A DNA stretch of 64,000 nucleotides. It comes from Melanocharis versteri. Its lineage: Eukaryota; Chordata; Aves; Passeriformes; Melanocharitidae. The notes under the pieces were generated by a model. That model made no database searches, was not told the origin of the DNA, and saw nothing but the letters and a program-made list of their open reading frames with translations. Below are positions 11,540-22,400 of this stretch, piece after piece. A program made the position numbers and the translations under genes. The stretch spans positions 313,670 to 377,669 of the forward strand of contig VZTG01001872.1 in assembly GCA_013397845.1 (NCBI GenBank), in the 5' to 3' direction. Every line of letters starts with the position of its first letter. The stretch's first letter is position 1.

Positions 11540-14500
11540 ACAGCACAGGCAACAGCCTGACAAAACACTCCATCGTATCAAATACAGCCAGCCTTGATGA
11601 CAGAATCCTGGGAAATTAAATAAGCACTTTAGTGCTCAGTCACAAGAAATTGGGCCTGCTCTGCAAACACATGAACTCAACCAAAACAACAAAGAGGGCA
11701 CGGTGCTGCTGCCTGGTGCATGCCAAATGATTTCAGAGACAGCTTTCCAACGCATCAGTGCCTTCACTTCACCCTGCCTTCCAAATCTGGCTCCCAGTAG
11801 GCAAGCATGTGGAGTCTGGCAGGAAGGTGGAGGGCCTTCCCTTGGTTAACGAGGATGCGCCCTCTGCTGACATAAGAAATTTGTTTATCAAACTTGATCA
11901 CGCTTTGGATTTTGATGCTGAGGCCTCAAAAAGATGTCAGCTGTCAAATCGGCACAAATGGATTAGACCAGTGCATTACATAAAGCACTGACCGCAAAAT
12001 GCTTTCTACAAGCATCTTTTAATTGCTGCAGAGCTTGTTTGGCTTTATTTGGGAAAAGGCAAAGGCAAACCCATAGTTTTTTATAAATACCAGAGTCACA
12101 ATCCCTCTTCCCCATACAGAAGAAAGTGGGGGTATATGGGAGGCAATAAGAGGCTGCTTCATGGTATCTTGAAGCAGCCTCTTGTGTTCTTCCAGGCACA
12201 AGACTCCAAGTCACTGTTGCAGCTAAGCTCATTCAGGTGAGTGTTGGTTGAGCCCAGGGTGACTCCATCTGTCACCTCTTTACACAAAAGTGTAAAGATC
12301 CCTAAGCAGGGACATTTTTCACAGACAGAAATTCCTGTTCTCCATATGACTCTCAGTTTGTCTCAGCCTTTACTAAGAAGTCTGACGAGGTCTGTGATAA
12401 AGGACCAGAGCGTTAGCAGACCCCTCAGAGGCCTTTCCTGGACATTCCTCACTGATGTCTATTTAGCGGTACTCCCACAGATGAGACTCCACTCCTTGGT
12501 TATCTGTATCAATGCTTCACTATCCCAACTGCTGGATCTTTCTTCTCACTGGCTGAATGGAGATTTTCCTTTTCCAGGCCTTTCTCAACAAGTTGCTGCT
12601 CAAATGACATATCCAATCTCTCTGCAGGCAGAGCACCTGTCGGCACCACCTCTTTCAGGTTAAATACTTCGTAGTGCATTCTGTCCAAAGCATACCTTTT
12701 TGTGATGATTTCATCTATGATTAAGTTGTTTGGCGTTTCTAAAACCTGCAGTCCCAGTACATTGTTCCTTTGCTCATGTAAATCATGCTGTTATAAGGAT
12801 CTTATTGCTATTAAAGGTACTAGTTGCCAATCATCCATCAGTTTGCAAATCAAAGACTCCATATATTCACTGGCTGTGAAGCATACTTGAATTCAACAAA
12901 CAGATTTTAAAATTATTAGAGACAGAAACTCACACAGAGCTAATTAAACTTCATGTTCCTTGGAGCTAAAAGTAAAAATTTACCACTAAAAAGTGAATAG
13001 AAACCTTGTGTAACATTTACAGTAGAAAAATTGCCTACCAGGTCCAGGACTTGGAATGAACTGAAGATGCTCTGGATTCCCAGAGCAGAGATGATCTAAC
13101 TGGATTTCTGAGTTATATTTCTGTGAGTGTTCCCTTCATCCCCCATAAGTTTTAAAAGGACGTTTGATGGACTGAGGAGCTTGTAGAATCTTCCTGTATA
13201 ATGTCTTTTTTGGTCACTAATTGTTTTTGCTTTAAGAAGGTGAATTGTTTCCTTCTCTTCCCATTAATTTCAGTGGTTCCATCTTCAGGAAAACATTCTT
13301 TTTTTCTTTTCTCCAATTAGATAAACAAAAAATACAGGTCACAGACAAGAGCAACTCAAAGTAAATACCTCTCACTGTGTGGCTGGAAGCCAAATTATCC
13401 CTTTATTATCTGCCTTGAGGACATAATGCTTCAGAGCTTGGAGCTATGATTCAAGACCGAGAACAGGATCACAGTTAGCTCTTCCTTCTGTCTCTACTTT
13501 GCTTCCCCCACCTCGGGTCTGAGGAAAGGAAGCCCCATCCCCAGCTGAAAGGCCTTATGGGGAGCAAAGACAAAAGAACCTGCCAGTATTTTCCTCCCTG
13601 CAGGCATCCTTTCTACAGGTTTTCTTGCTCGCCTGCTCCTGCTGACTCACTGTTTGTGCTGAATCAGGATGACAGGGCCCTGCACGATAAATTGATGCTA
13701 TGAGATAACCAGGGAGAGGTCCTCTTCAATAGAATATCTATATATCCCTACACTAAAAGTGGTTTAATGAAAACAGAAAAGGATGCTGACTCCGCAATTT
13801 CACAAAAGCTCCTTTTTCTCATTCATCTGCATGAAAAGCCTTAGCAGGTATGAAATGCAAATCTAAACACAGTGGCACCTAGCCAAAGGCTCCAGGATTT
13901 ACCTTTACTACTTATGCTACTCAGTGTCAAAACACAAAATAACTTCCATCTAATGTTAGCTGAAGGCAACCATTTTTATAACACTTCTCTATATTGTTCC
14001 TATTTCATCTTCAAAGCTCAGCTGGTCCTTTTGCCCTTCCACTGTACAAGTCTGGAACAATCCTTTTCTTTAACGCTGAGGTTTGGTTTCATTTATCGCG
14101 CACCACCACAGGGAAATCAGCACTTCCTCTCCCCCTGGGCAGAAACATGCTGATACAGCTGAATCATTCGTGTGAGGCAAAATGGTCCTTGAACACACAG
14201 TGGCTGTGGCAGTGTGGACTGTGGGTGTGAGTCTTCTTCGTCCAGCCATTCCTAAAGAGCAGCACCAGGCATAAGGGAGTGGAAGAGCTGTATTTCTTCT
14301 ACCTCTCCACAAAGGGGAGGAAGAGCTTTGTCAGAAAAAGAAAATAACCTGCAATGTGGAAATCTGCTATCACTTACTTTGTCCTCTCCATTTCTGTCTC
14401 AAGTAGCTAAAGGTGCATGATGTCAGATGAGCAGAATTTGTCACAATATCACAATCTGCAGCAGAACTGAGTATCTTAGCTCAGTTTACTGTTCTTTTGC

Positions 14501-17500
14501 AGGAGAACTTGCTCCTGTATTTCTTCAGAAAATCCTGCTTTATTTCTGCCACTTCAGAATATGAGCTCCTGCAAGCATTGAAGAAAAAAGTGATCAACCA
14601 CATTTATCTGAGAGACTAAGAAGTGTTTATACCAAAAATTGGAACCATATAGCAGCTGCAAGGAAGGCAGGATTCTCAGTTACACCAGCTTCATTGCTCC
14701 ACAAGCCCTTGCAGAGATGCTTCTAACATGTTTGCTGCACTGTAAATGCCATAAGCCCACCTCATCTGCTACAAAACACATGACCTCTTCATAAATATGT
14801 ATCACTACAGAAAATCAAGCTGCATTTGCAGGGGAAATGATAACAAATGTTATATGTTCAAAATGATTGTCTGCATGGGAAAAATGATACACATAAGTGA
14901 TTTCCAAACAAGATAAAGACTCTGTCCAGCTGATATTTCAGTAAAAACATTTCTCACTTCTGCACAGAGGCAGAGGGCTCAAAAGAATCAAAGTATTAGA
15001 TTGAAAGCTGGCACGTGCAAGTCTTAGCACAGTTCTCTCCACATGGAATCACACATATGGCTATTTTTAGTGCATGAGATATTGTGGCTTTGCATGCCCT
15101 TCCTGAAAAGAAACCCCAAACCACATTATTTCCAAATTCAGCACTGTGTTAAGAAATTAGTCAAAGAGGGGCAAGCATAAAAAGACTAATACAGGTAGTA
15201 CATGTCACCTTAGAATCTAAATGCTGTGGTTTGGCCAACTTAAATGAACCATCTTGTTCTGCCTCAAGGTACATTTTACATATTTAATGATTGTTGAGCT
15301 TTGCAGCAGGATTAGTGCATTAGTGAAAAGGTCTGCATAAATGTTAATACTCGAAAGCTTATGCAGTTGACACATTATCATGCTTAGAAAGATCATATTG
15401 AGTAGATGCAATCAAGAGACCAAACGCATTTCTCCAGAATGTTTTCTAGATAGTTTAGACCAGCATAAAGCATAGTTTATCTGCATGTTATCTCTTAGCT
15501 TTCATTGAACACATCCACGCTCACCTCTCCCCAACAGTAGTTCCCCATCAGTGATACATTCAGGTTATGTTGATGCAGCAGGGAAAGTCTACGCAGAAGA
15601 AAGAGGTCTTGGAGGATGTGGCTTGTACGTAGCTCACACATCTTGTAGTGTGTGAGACTTTCACAGTCTTAGGAAGAAAAAGAGGGATAGAACTGCTGGC
15701 TGCAACTCACTCATCACTCCCATAGGAAGCACTGAGGCATTTGCCAGGGCATAGGTGAGTCCAAGGGAAGGGAATTAGCTTGATCTACCTTGCTGACTCC
15801 ACACAACAGACTGGGAAGCCTCAGCTGCCAGGGGAATGAAAAGTAGATTTGAAGGACTGAAAAAAACCCAAACCAAAACACAGACACACGCACAAAACCA
15901 AACACCACGCGCCCCCAAAACAAACAAACAAAAAACCAGAAAAAGTTTTGCAGCTTACAAAGACATTGAATATTGTAGCCCCACCCCTCAAATGTAGGTG
16001 GAGAGAATGGAGGAATAAACACAACTTCACGTTTTTGTTCCCAGAAGCAAATTGCTGCTGTGGCTTAGGAGAAATAAGACTTTGTCCTAAGTCTGTGATG
16101 ATTTATTTAGCTTTGAATCTTGTGAATGTCAGCATATTTACTCTGTGCTCCTGGCAAAACCACACCAACTCCTTCTTCCTTCGGGTATTTTGCTCCCTAC
16201 AGAATATCAAGCAATTAACATCAGGTAATGTAGCAGCCTGAGATCTGGGACCCATAGAAAATCCCCATGGGGACTGGAAGGGCCTGGGTTTCTCTAGCCA
16301 CAGCATCAGGCACCTCCAGCATGATGGGCTGAAGTCAAGCCAGGTATTCAGGATGCAGGGCGAGGTCAAAGGCATCCACGGCTGGATATGTCTGTGGTGG
16401 AGCTGGAGAACAGCAGTCCTAGGCGTAAATCAGGACAGGCATGCAAACCAGGACTGAGCTAAAACTGGGCCCATGGGCAGCCCCAGGTGAGGCTGGTCAG
16501 GGCCATTAGGGTGGGCAGCAACAAAACTAACCTCCCAGAAAGGCTTAGCAAAGGCAAGCCCTTCACTTGATCTGTACTGATAAAGAGCATCTGGTGGGAT
16601 CAGATAAGTAAATGTATTAACACAAGTGAAATTATTAGATCAATCAAAAGAAGGTCATTGCCTAAATTAAGAATTTCTTTCTCATGAATCTTCTACTCTC
16701 ACCATGTTACACTTGTGTATGGTAAGAGAGTTACTATGTATACACATTCTGTAATATGATGCTTTTTTAGCTTTCCCTCATGTTTGTCCAATACTGGTCA
16801 GGGATAAAGTCCCAGCCTGAGCTTTGCCCATAGAAAGAAGATCATTCAGGCAGAAATAATAAGGAAAAAAACCCCTCGTTATAGATCTGACCTCTCATGT
16901 ACTTGGGAAGCTAATTGCGATCAATGCCTTCAGCTACACACAATTTACTACAACATGATCTGTCTGGCCCATGGAGCAAGTAAAACTGATCCCTGGCAGT
17001 GGCCATTGCTCTTCACACACCACTTTAGGTGTTTCAGATTCCCCACAGGTTAGGCCTCTGTGATTTCATACCGAATTACAATTACACTTATGGAAGGGGC
17101 ATTTACTGCAGGCAAAACTTCCAACAAGCCCCAAAGTGCAGCAGTTTCTGCAGAATGTAGTGCAAAATGAGATTTCTCTTGCAGTGAGGAAAAGAGATAA
17201 GGAGAAATGCACTGGGGGTGGGTGTTGTTCCTTTATTTTTGTTTTGTTTGTTCAGTATTTTTGCAGAGATACAGGGTTCTGAGAGGCAGGGATCATATGC
17301 TGCCCCTATATTTGTGGAAACCTGAATGGCTGAACACATTATGAAGCCTATGTTTAGCTGGAACTCTAAGCAAGGGATATCCAGTAGGATTTTTGGGTTT
17401 TGAGGGGTTTTTTCCAGAGGTTTTCAGCAGAATGTATTATTTTGCTTAAAGTTCATAATAAAATTAAATCACTGAATAACTTGCACGCATAAGGAAATGC

Positions 17501-18041
17501 AGCTGGGCAATGCTGTATCTGCCACTTGGCTTAGTTTACATTACACCACCACATGTACATCCCAGCCTTAGAAAAACATAGAACAGGTTAGGTCCAGTGC
17601 AACACCGACCTATGAAATTCTCCTAATAAAACCATTTACTCTGCCATAATATCCAAGCAAAAAATATATTCGTGGCCCAAGGCTTGTGTCAGACATAAGG
17701 GTGCTACAGTTTTAACAGCAAACAAGAACAAATTAAAAAGAATGGAAAAAAGGCACAAACCTGCCTGGGTTAAAAGTAAGCTCTGTCAGATGGGAATGAG
17801 ACAAGCTGAGAGTTGAATTATGGTACATTTTTCAGTTTCAAAGATCTTTGTTCTTGAACAAACAGCACCAGCCATACGTAAAAAAAAAATATTAGACTTA
17901 AAGACGTGAGATTCTGATCTTACAGTGCAATTACAGTGTGTGGGGTTTTTTTTCTATTTAAATAAGAGGATTGCAATGAAGTGATTAAAGAAATCCTAAG
18001 AGAACCTTGGCTTGCTGGTGTTGACTGTCGACCTCAGGGAG
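11540..18041. other. PLEK-CNRIP1 divergent intergenic spacer
   Basis: The two genes are transcribed away from each other. In these 6.5 kb I see one significant structure, the hairpin at 12132-12199. No coding region, RNA gene or recognisable transposon is seen. The frame at 12241-12663 (140 codons) has no recognisable domain and is within chance length. Confidence 0.7.
12132..12199 (+). other. MicroRNA-precursor-like hairpin
   Basis: Arms 12148-12161 (AAGAGGCTGCTTCA) and 12170-12183 pair perfectly over 14 bp around an 8-nt loop. Outward pairing continues: U·G, A-U, a 2x2 internal loop, then seven pairs down to 12137/12194, and two more past small mismatches to 12132/12199. Several outer pairs are G·U only if the plus strand is transcribed; the minus strand would have A/C mismatches there. 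This gives about 25 pairs in 68 nt. I know of no named microRNA with this sequence, and expression is unproven. Confidence 0.4.
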
Positions 18042-18121
18042 CAAGAAAGCGACCCTCAGTCCAGGCATGGTGACTCTCACAGCCAAGAAAGCGACCCTCG
18101 GTCCAGGCACGGTGACTCAAC
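18042..18121. repeat. Two-copy 42 bp tandem repeat
   Basis: Units at 18042-18083 and 18084-18121 share CAAGAAAGCGACCCT and a TCCAGGCAYGGTGACTC block. That block resembles the inner part of inverted CR1 tails, as at 32620-32637, so the repeat may derive from an old CR1 piece. Confidence 0.75.
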
Positions 18122-18281
18122 AAGACCTTCTGCTGCACAGGGAGAGAGAAGAGCCAGAAAACCTCGTCCTTGCTGTCCGCCCTCCCCTCTCTCCCGGGCA
18201 GCTCTGGCTCCTCCGTGCCGCCACACAGATGTTTCACTCACCCCAGAGGCCTCAATCAACCCTCGGGAGGCGCTTCCCGGG

Positions 18282-18400
18282 TGGGGGATCAGAGAGTGAT
18301 TTGGGGGGGCTCTCCCGAGGTGAGGGGATCGGGGCTGGTTTGGGGAGGTTTCCCCCGAGGTGAGAGGATCGGGGTGTGGTTTGGGGGGGTTTTCCCCGAG
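18282..18400. repeat. G-rich 40 bp minisatellite running into a gap
   Basis: Three units of 39-40 bp (18282, 18321, 18361) share a TGAGGGGATCGGGG head and a TTTGGGGNGGTTTTCCCCGAGG tail. Each has several G runs, so quadruplex formation is possible. The array stops at the assembly gap, so its true length is unknown. Confidence 0.85.
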
Positions 18401-18544
18401 NNNNNNNNNNNNNNNNNNNNNNNNNNNNNNNNNNNNNNNNNNNNNNNNNNNNNNNNNNNNNNNNNNNNNNNNNNNNNNNNNNNNNNNNNNNNNNNNNNNN
18501 NNNNNNNNNNNNNNNNNNNNNNNNNNNNNNNNNNNNNNNNNNNN
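18401..18544. other. Assembly gap, 144 N
   Basis: The unsequenced stretch lies between the G-rich minisatellite and a 23-base G run (18558-18580), about 275 bp upstream of the CNRIP1 start codon. The promoter may be partly hidden here. Confidence 0.99.
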
Positions 18545-18557
18545 TGGGTGGGGATGT

Positions 18558-18580
18558 GGGGGGGGGGGGGGGGGGGGGGG
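18558..18580. repeat. Homopolymer of 23 G
   Basis: An uninterrupted G run just right of the gap. Its length is unreliable in most sequencing chemistries. Confidence 0.9.
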
Positions 18581-19450
18581 AAGAAGAGGAGGGAAAGGCA
18601 TCAACCGCCCAGATGCTACGCCGCGATTAGTGGGAGGGAAAATAAATAACCGAGTATCTCATCCGCTGCTTTTGGGAAGGGCTGGGCTGGCTGGAATCCG
18701 GCAGCCCCTCCTCTTCCTTCTCCCTCCTCCTCTTCCTCTCCCTCGCTCCCGGCCAGCCGCCTTTCCGCGGAGGGGGCGAGACGCGCGCAGAGCCCGCGGG
18801 CCCCCCCGGCCGCAAGCGATGGGCGACATCCCCGGCCTCGTGAAAATTAGCGTCTCCCTCAAAATCCAGCCCAACGACGGGGCCGTGTATTTCAAGGTGG
18901 ACGGGCAGCGCTTCGGCCAGAACCGCACCATCAAGCTGCTGACCGGGGCCAAGTACAAGATCGAGGTGTCTCTCCGACCCGGCACTGTCCAGGCCACGTA
19001 AGTGCGGCCGTCCTCCTCAGGGCGGCTGCCCCGGCCCTGCCCTCCCTCCCCGCCGCTTTATTTTTAGACGTTTAATGTTTTTTCCTGGCAGGCTGACAGC
19101 GCGGGGTTTCCGTGATTTCTCCCTCCCCGCCCTTTTACTTTGGTGGCCCCGTTTCTGGGTCCCTGGCCAGCTGTTCCCGCTGCTCCGCCCGGCTGGCTCG
19201 GGGGCCAGGCCACGTCTGGGAGTCGCTGCCTTCCCTCTCGCTCCCCTCCTTCTCCCGGAGCTTTTTGGAGCCCAGCTCCTTTTCTCCCTCCTTCCCCGCG
19301 GTTTTCGCTGGAGGAAGAAGCGCCTCCTACACAATGCCCAAGCCTCGCTGCGGCGTGGCAAAGCGGAGACTGGGACCAGATGCGGAACCAGCTCTGGGCG
19401 GAGGGGCAGCCCCGCAGAAGAGATTCGACTGTCCTCTCCCCAGGCATCCG
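18570..19450 (+). promoter_or_regulatory. CNRIP1: CNRIP1 CpG-island promoter
   Basis: GC content and CpG density rise sharply here (for example ACGCGCGCAG and CCGCGG upstream of the ATG) and stay high through exon 1 into intron 1. The transcription start is not resolved. An AAATAAATA run near 18640 could serve as a weak TATA element, but CpG-island promoters usually lack one. Confidence 0.75.
18819..18997 (+). CDS. CNRIP1: CNRIP1 coding exon 1
   Basis: The exon has 59 codons plus two bases, from MGDIPGLVKISVSLKIQPND to LRPGTVQA, ending in phase 2 before GTAAGT. Thr60 is split across the intron. Confidence 0.97.
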
Positions 19451-22400
19451 AAATCGCATCCCTCCTGCCTCTCCTTGCTACTCCTCCCCTGGGCGACTGC
19501 AGAGCCCTGACATATTTCAGGAGCCCCAATGAGTCAGCAGCGCATGCAGGTCTGCAAAAATCCTTGGAGCTTTTCCCCAGCACAGAGGCTGCCAGGCTGC
19601 AGACCCACGTGCTGGCTCCAAACTGCCAGGGAAGGGGGAATTCAGGGCTGAAAGGCTGGATCCTGTCTTTTTGTAGGACCATGGGCATCGGCGGCGTCAA
19701 TGTCCCGCTGGAAGAAAAGTCACGGGATGCGCAGGTGGCCTCTTACACGGGGATCTATGACACAGAAGGGGTGCCCCATACCAAAAGTGGAGAGAGACAG
19801 CCCATCCAAGTCAACATGGAGGTACGTGGTTCTCCGAGCCAGGCATGAGGAGGACGAGGGAGGGTGGCAGGGGGCTGACTCCCAGAGAGAGTGTGGCGAA
19901 ATATTCCAGGGCGAAGTCTGATCACAGCTGCTGCCTCCCTCTTTGCTTTGTGTCAGTAAGGCTGCTGGCCAGAACACAGCTGAAAAACACAAGTCCTGCT
20001 TCCTTCTCTCCCAAGAAAACAGCAAGGGCCAGGAGGAAGTAGGAGGTTTTCTAGAGACATGCAAAACCCTTTGGGGTGCTGCAGCAGAAGGAATTGTGAG
20101 CTGAACCTCCCACCTCTTCTGCAGGACATACTATATATATCAGGCAGCTCCCACCGAGGTTCTTGGCTAGAAATCCAATCCCTTGGCATACAGGGACCCC
20201 ACTTTTGCCCGGCAGCACCATTTTTTCTTTGGCGCAGAGCATGCCCCAAGCACAAGGGGTGACTGCTCTCCCCTTCCATCTGTCACCTTCGGGATGACTG
20301 AGACCCGCCAGAGACTAAAAGCATGCATGAGAACAATCCCCCAAGGCTGTCTTTTCTCTTTTCCCATATGCTTCCATCATCTGCATCCACAAACCTAAGT
20401 TCATATTTAAGTGGCTGCTCACCCCAGTCTTAAAGAGAGGCTCCATGGCCCCAAAGTGAGATGACAGAAGCTCCAGCCCACAAGGCAGCAGAGCTGACAG
20501 AAGACAGGAGGAGCAGCAGGCAGATTTCCACAGCACTCTTTGGGTGGTATGCTCAGTGTGCAGGGGGAGATTTGTTTTGTTTTGGCGTTTTTGTTTTTTT
20601 TTTTTCTTCTCCTGATTATAGTTGTGAGGGATTCCTGCTGTTTATTCCATGTCTTCTGTACCAAAAAAGGGATCAGGGCAGTAAGCCATCTTCATCTGAA
20701 GCTCTCTTAAGAGTCTGTTCCAGCTTATACAAGCCCACCAGATTTCAGCATTTTATGACATTTGCTTACTGCACACAAGATTTCATATTGCTCTTCAGTA
20801 TTTTTTTACTGGAATCATAGTTTAGCATAGTAATCCCCTTCTGAATAAGAACTGTAACATCTCCATTTGGTGTTTCTAATAATTACAGTGTGCCTAACTT
20901 AATTTTGGAGACCCACATCACATTACTATTTCATAATCTTAGGTTATCAAGACTAATATGGAGTATTATGTTAATCACTTTTACATACAGCCACCTCCTT
21001 TTAACACCCAGGAAAACCAAACACAGTATTATTTCACAACAAGCTGAACACGGCTGCTGGATGCCACTGTTGAGCATTGTAGTTATATTTCACCTTGTAC
21101 CAGGAGGAGAAAGGATAGCATTCTCAAAAAAACATCTGCTTTGATGAAGGCATCCCTATTTTGCTGGTCACATTTACCCTTAAGTGCAGCACTGATGTGA
21201 ACTCTGAAAATTTGGAAGTTTAACTTTTCTTTGGAGAAGACCAAGTCAAATCTCAAATGAAATGTAAAGAGGGTCTGATTTTCAGTTATTTTGGTATGGT
21301 TTGCTGCAGCATCAGAAGGAGTAGCCACAATATTTGCCCAAAGAGTTGCTTTTACAGATCAGATCCTGGGATATTAACCATGAAGCTAATGGGATTTTCA
21401 AGCATTAAGCAGGTCCTCAATTCCTTTTAGGAACTGATCTTGATAGATAGGTTCATCAGTACAGACTTAGATACCCACAATTGATACTTTTAAGTATTCA
21501 GCATAGGAAACTCCACGGGGATTTACATGTTTAACTCATCATTTAGCTGCTTAGCTAAGCAGAGCTGTCTCAGATTTAGGGAACAAGCCTCAGACACCCC
21601 ACTCTGAAAACTCTTTGAATACCTACTTCCTGAATCTTCAAAACTGAGCTTATTGCAAACAGCTTTAAATTTTCCTGTTTCCTTCAACTATGAGGAACTT
21701 CTGCCTCCACTTCCTTTTTTAGAAGAGACAGAATCCCGATGCATCCTATGGTAGTAAGGACACTATTTAAAGCATAAAAACGGAATTCACATAAGAAATA
21801 GATTGTGAGATCAGTCCTGCAGTCAAAAATTAGTCTGACACTGCCAATGTAGTGCCTGAATGACTGAAGGTCCACAAAGATCTGTAAGAACTTCTTTCCT
21901 ATCTGCTTTGAAACTTTAAACAAATAATTCTTTGTGCTGCTGCTTTAATTGGCTAGTAGACATCTGACCCATGACAGCCAGAGTTTATACATGTTAAACA
22001 GCAATCTTGTTTCTGAATTCTAGAGTCTGATTATCTGTTTCTGTTACCTGGTTGGTCAATCATGCACACTGCCCAGAAACTGCTAAACTGTCTGGCAAAT
22101 GGTGTAAAGTAAGTCAGAAGCCTGTCTTTGAGCCTCATTTTATTCTTGATCCGACTAGTCTAAGATGATTGAATGAAGAAGCTAGAACTCTATTCCCAGT
22201 AATAAACAGCTATCAGATCATCTCAGCATGCAAATTTAGAGGGAATGATTGAATAACTCTTTACTCCTATAGCACCAGATAATAGAGAAGAGCAGACAAG
22301 GAAATACACTTAACCTGAAGCCTGAGCTGCAAAGAGTAGGGCCGTTCTTCCTCCCTGGGGATGCCCATATACAAGCTCAGTGGAGTAGCCAGGATTCAGC

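Noticed and set aside
12241..12663. 140-codon plus-strand frame
   Set aside because: No family resemblance, within chance length, and no splice or promoter support.
18360..19001. Frame containing CNRIP1 exon 1 extended upstream through the N gap
   Set aside because: The extension crosses undetermined bases and G-rich repeat. The family starts at MGD, where the Kozak context is strong.
19075..19848. 257-codon frame through CNRIP1 intron 1 into exon 2, and a 227-codon antisense frame
   Set aside because: Both lie in the GC-rich CpG island, where stops are rare. The spliced CNRIP1 model explains the only conserved part.
21547..21562. 16 bp perfect palindrome CTGCTTAGCTAAGCAG
   Set aside because: About one such palindrome is expected by chance in 64 kb, and the Maf-site core is not matched.
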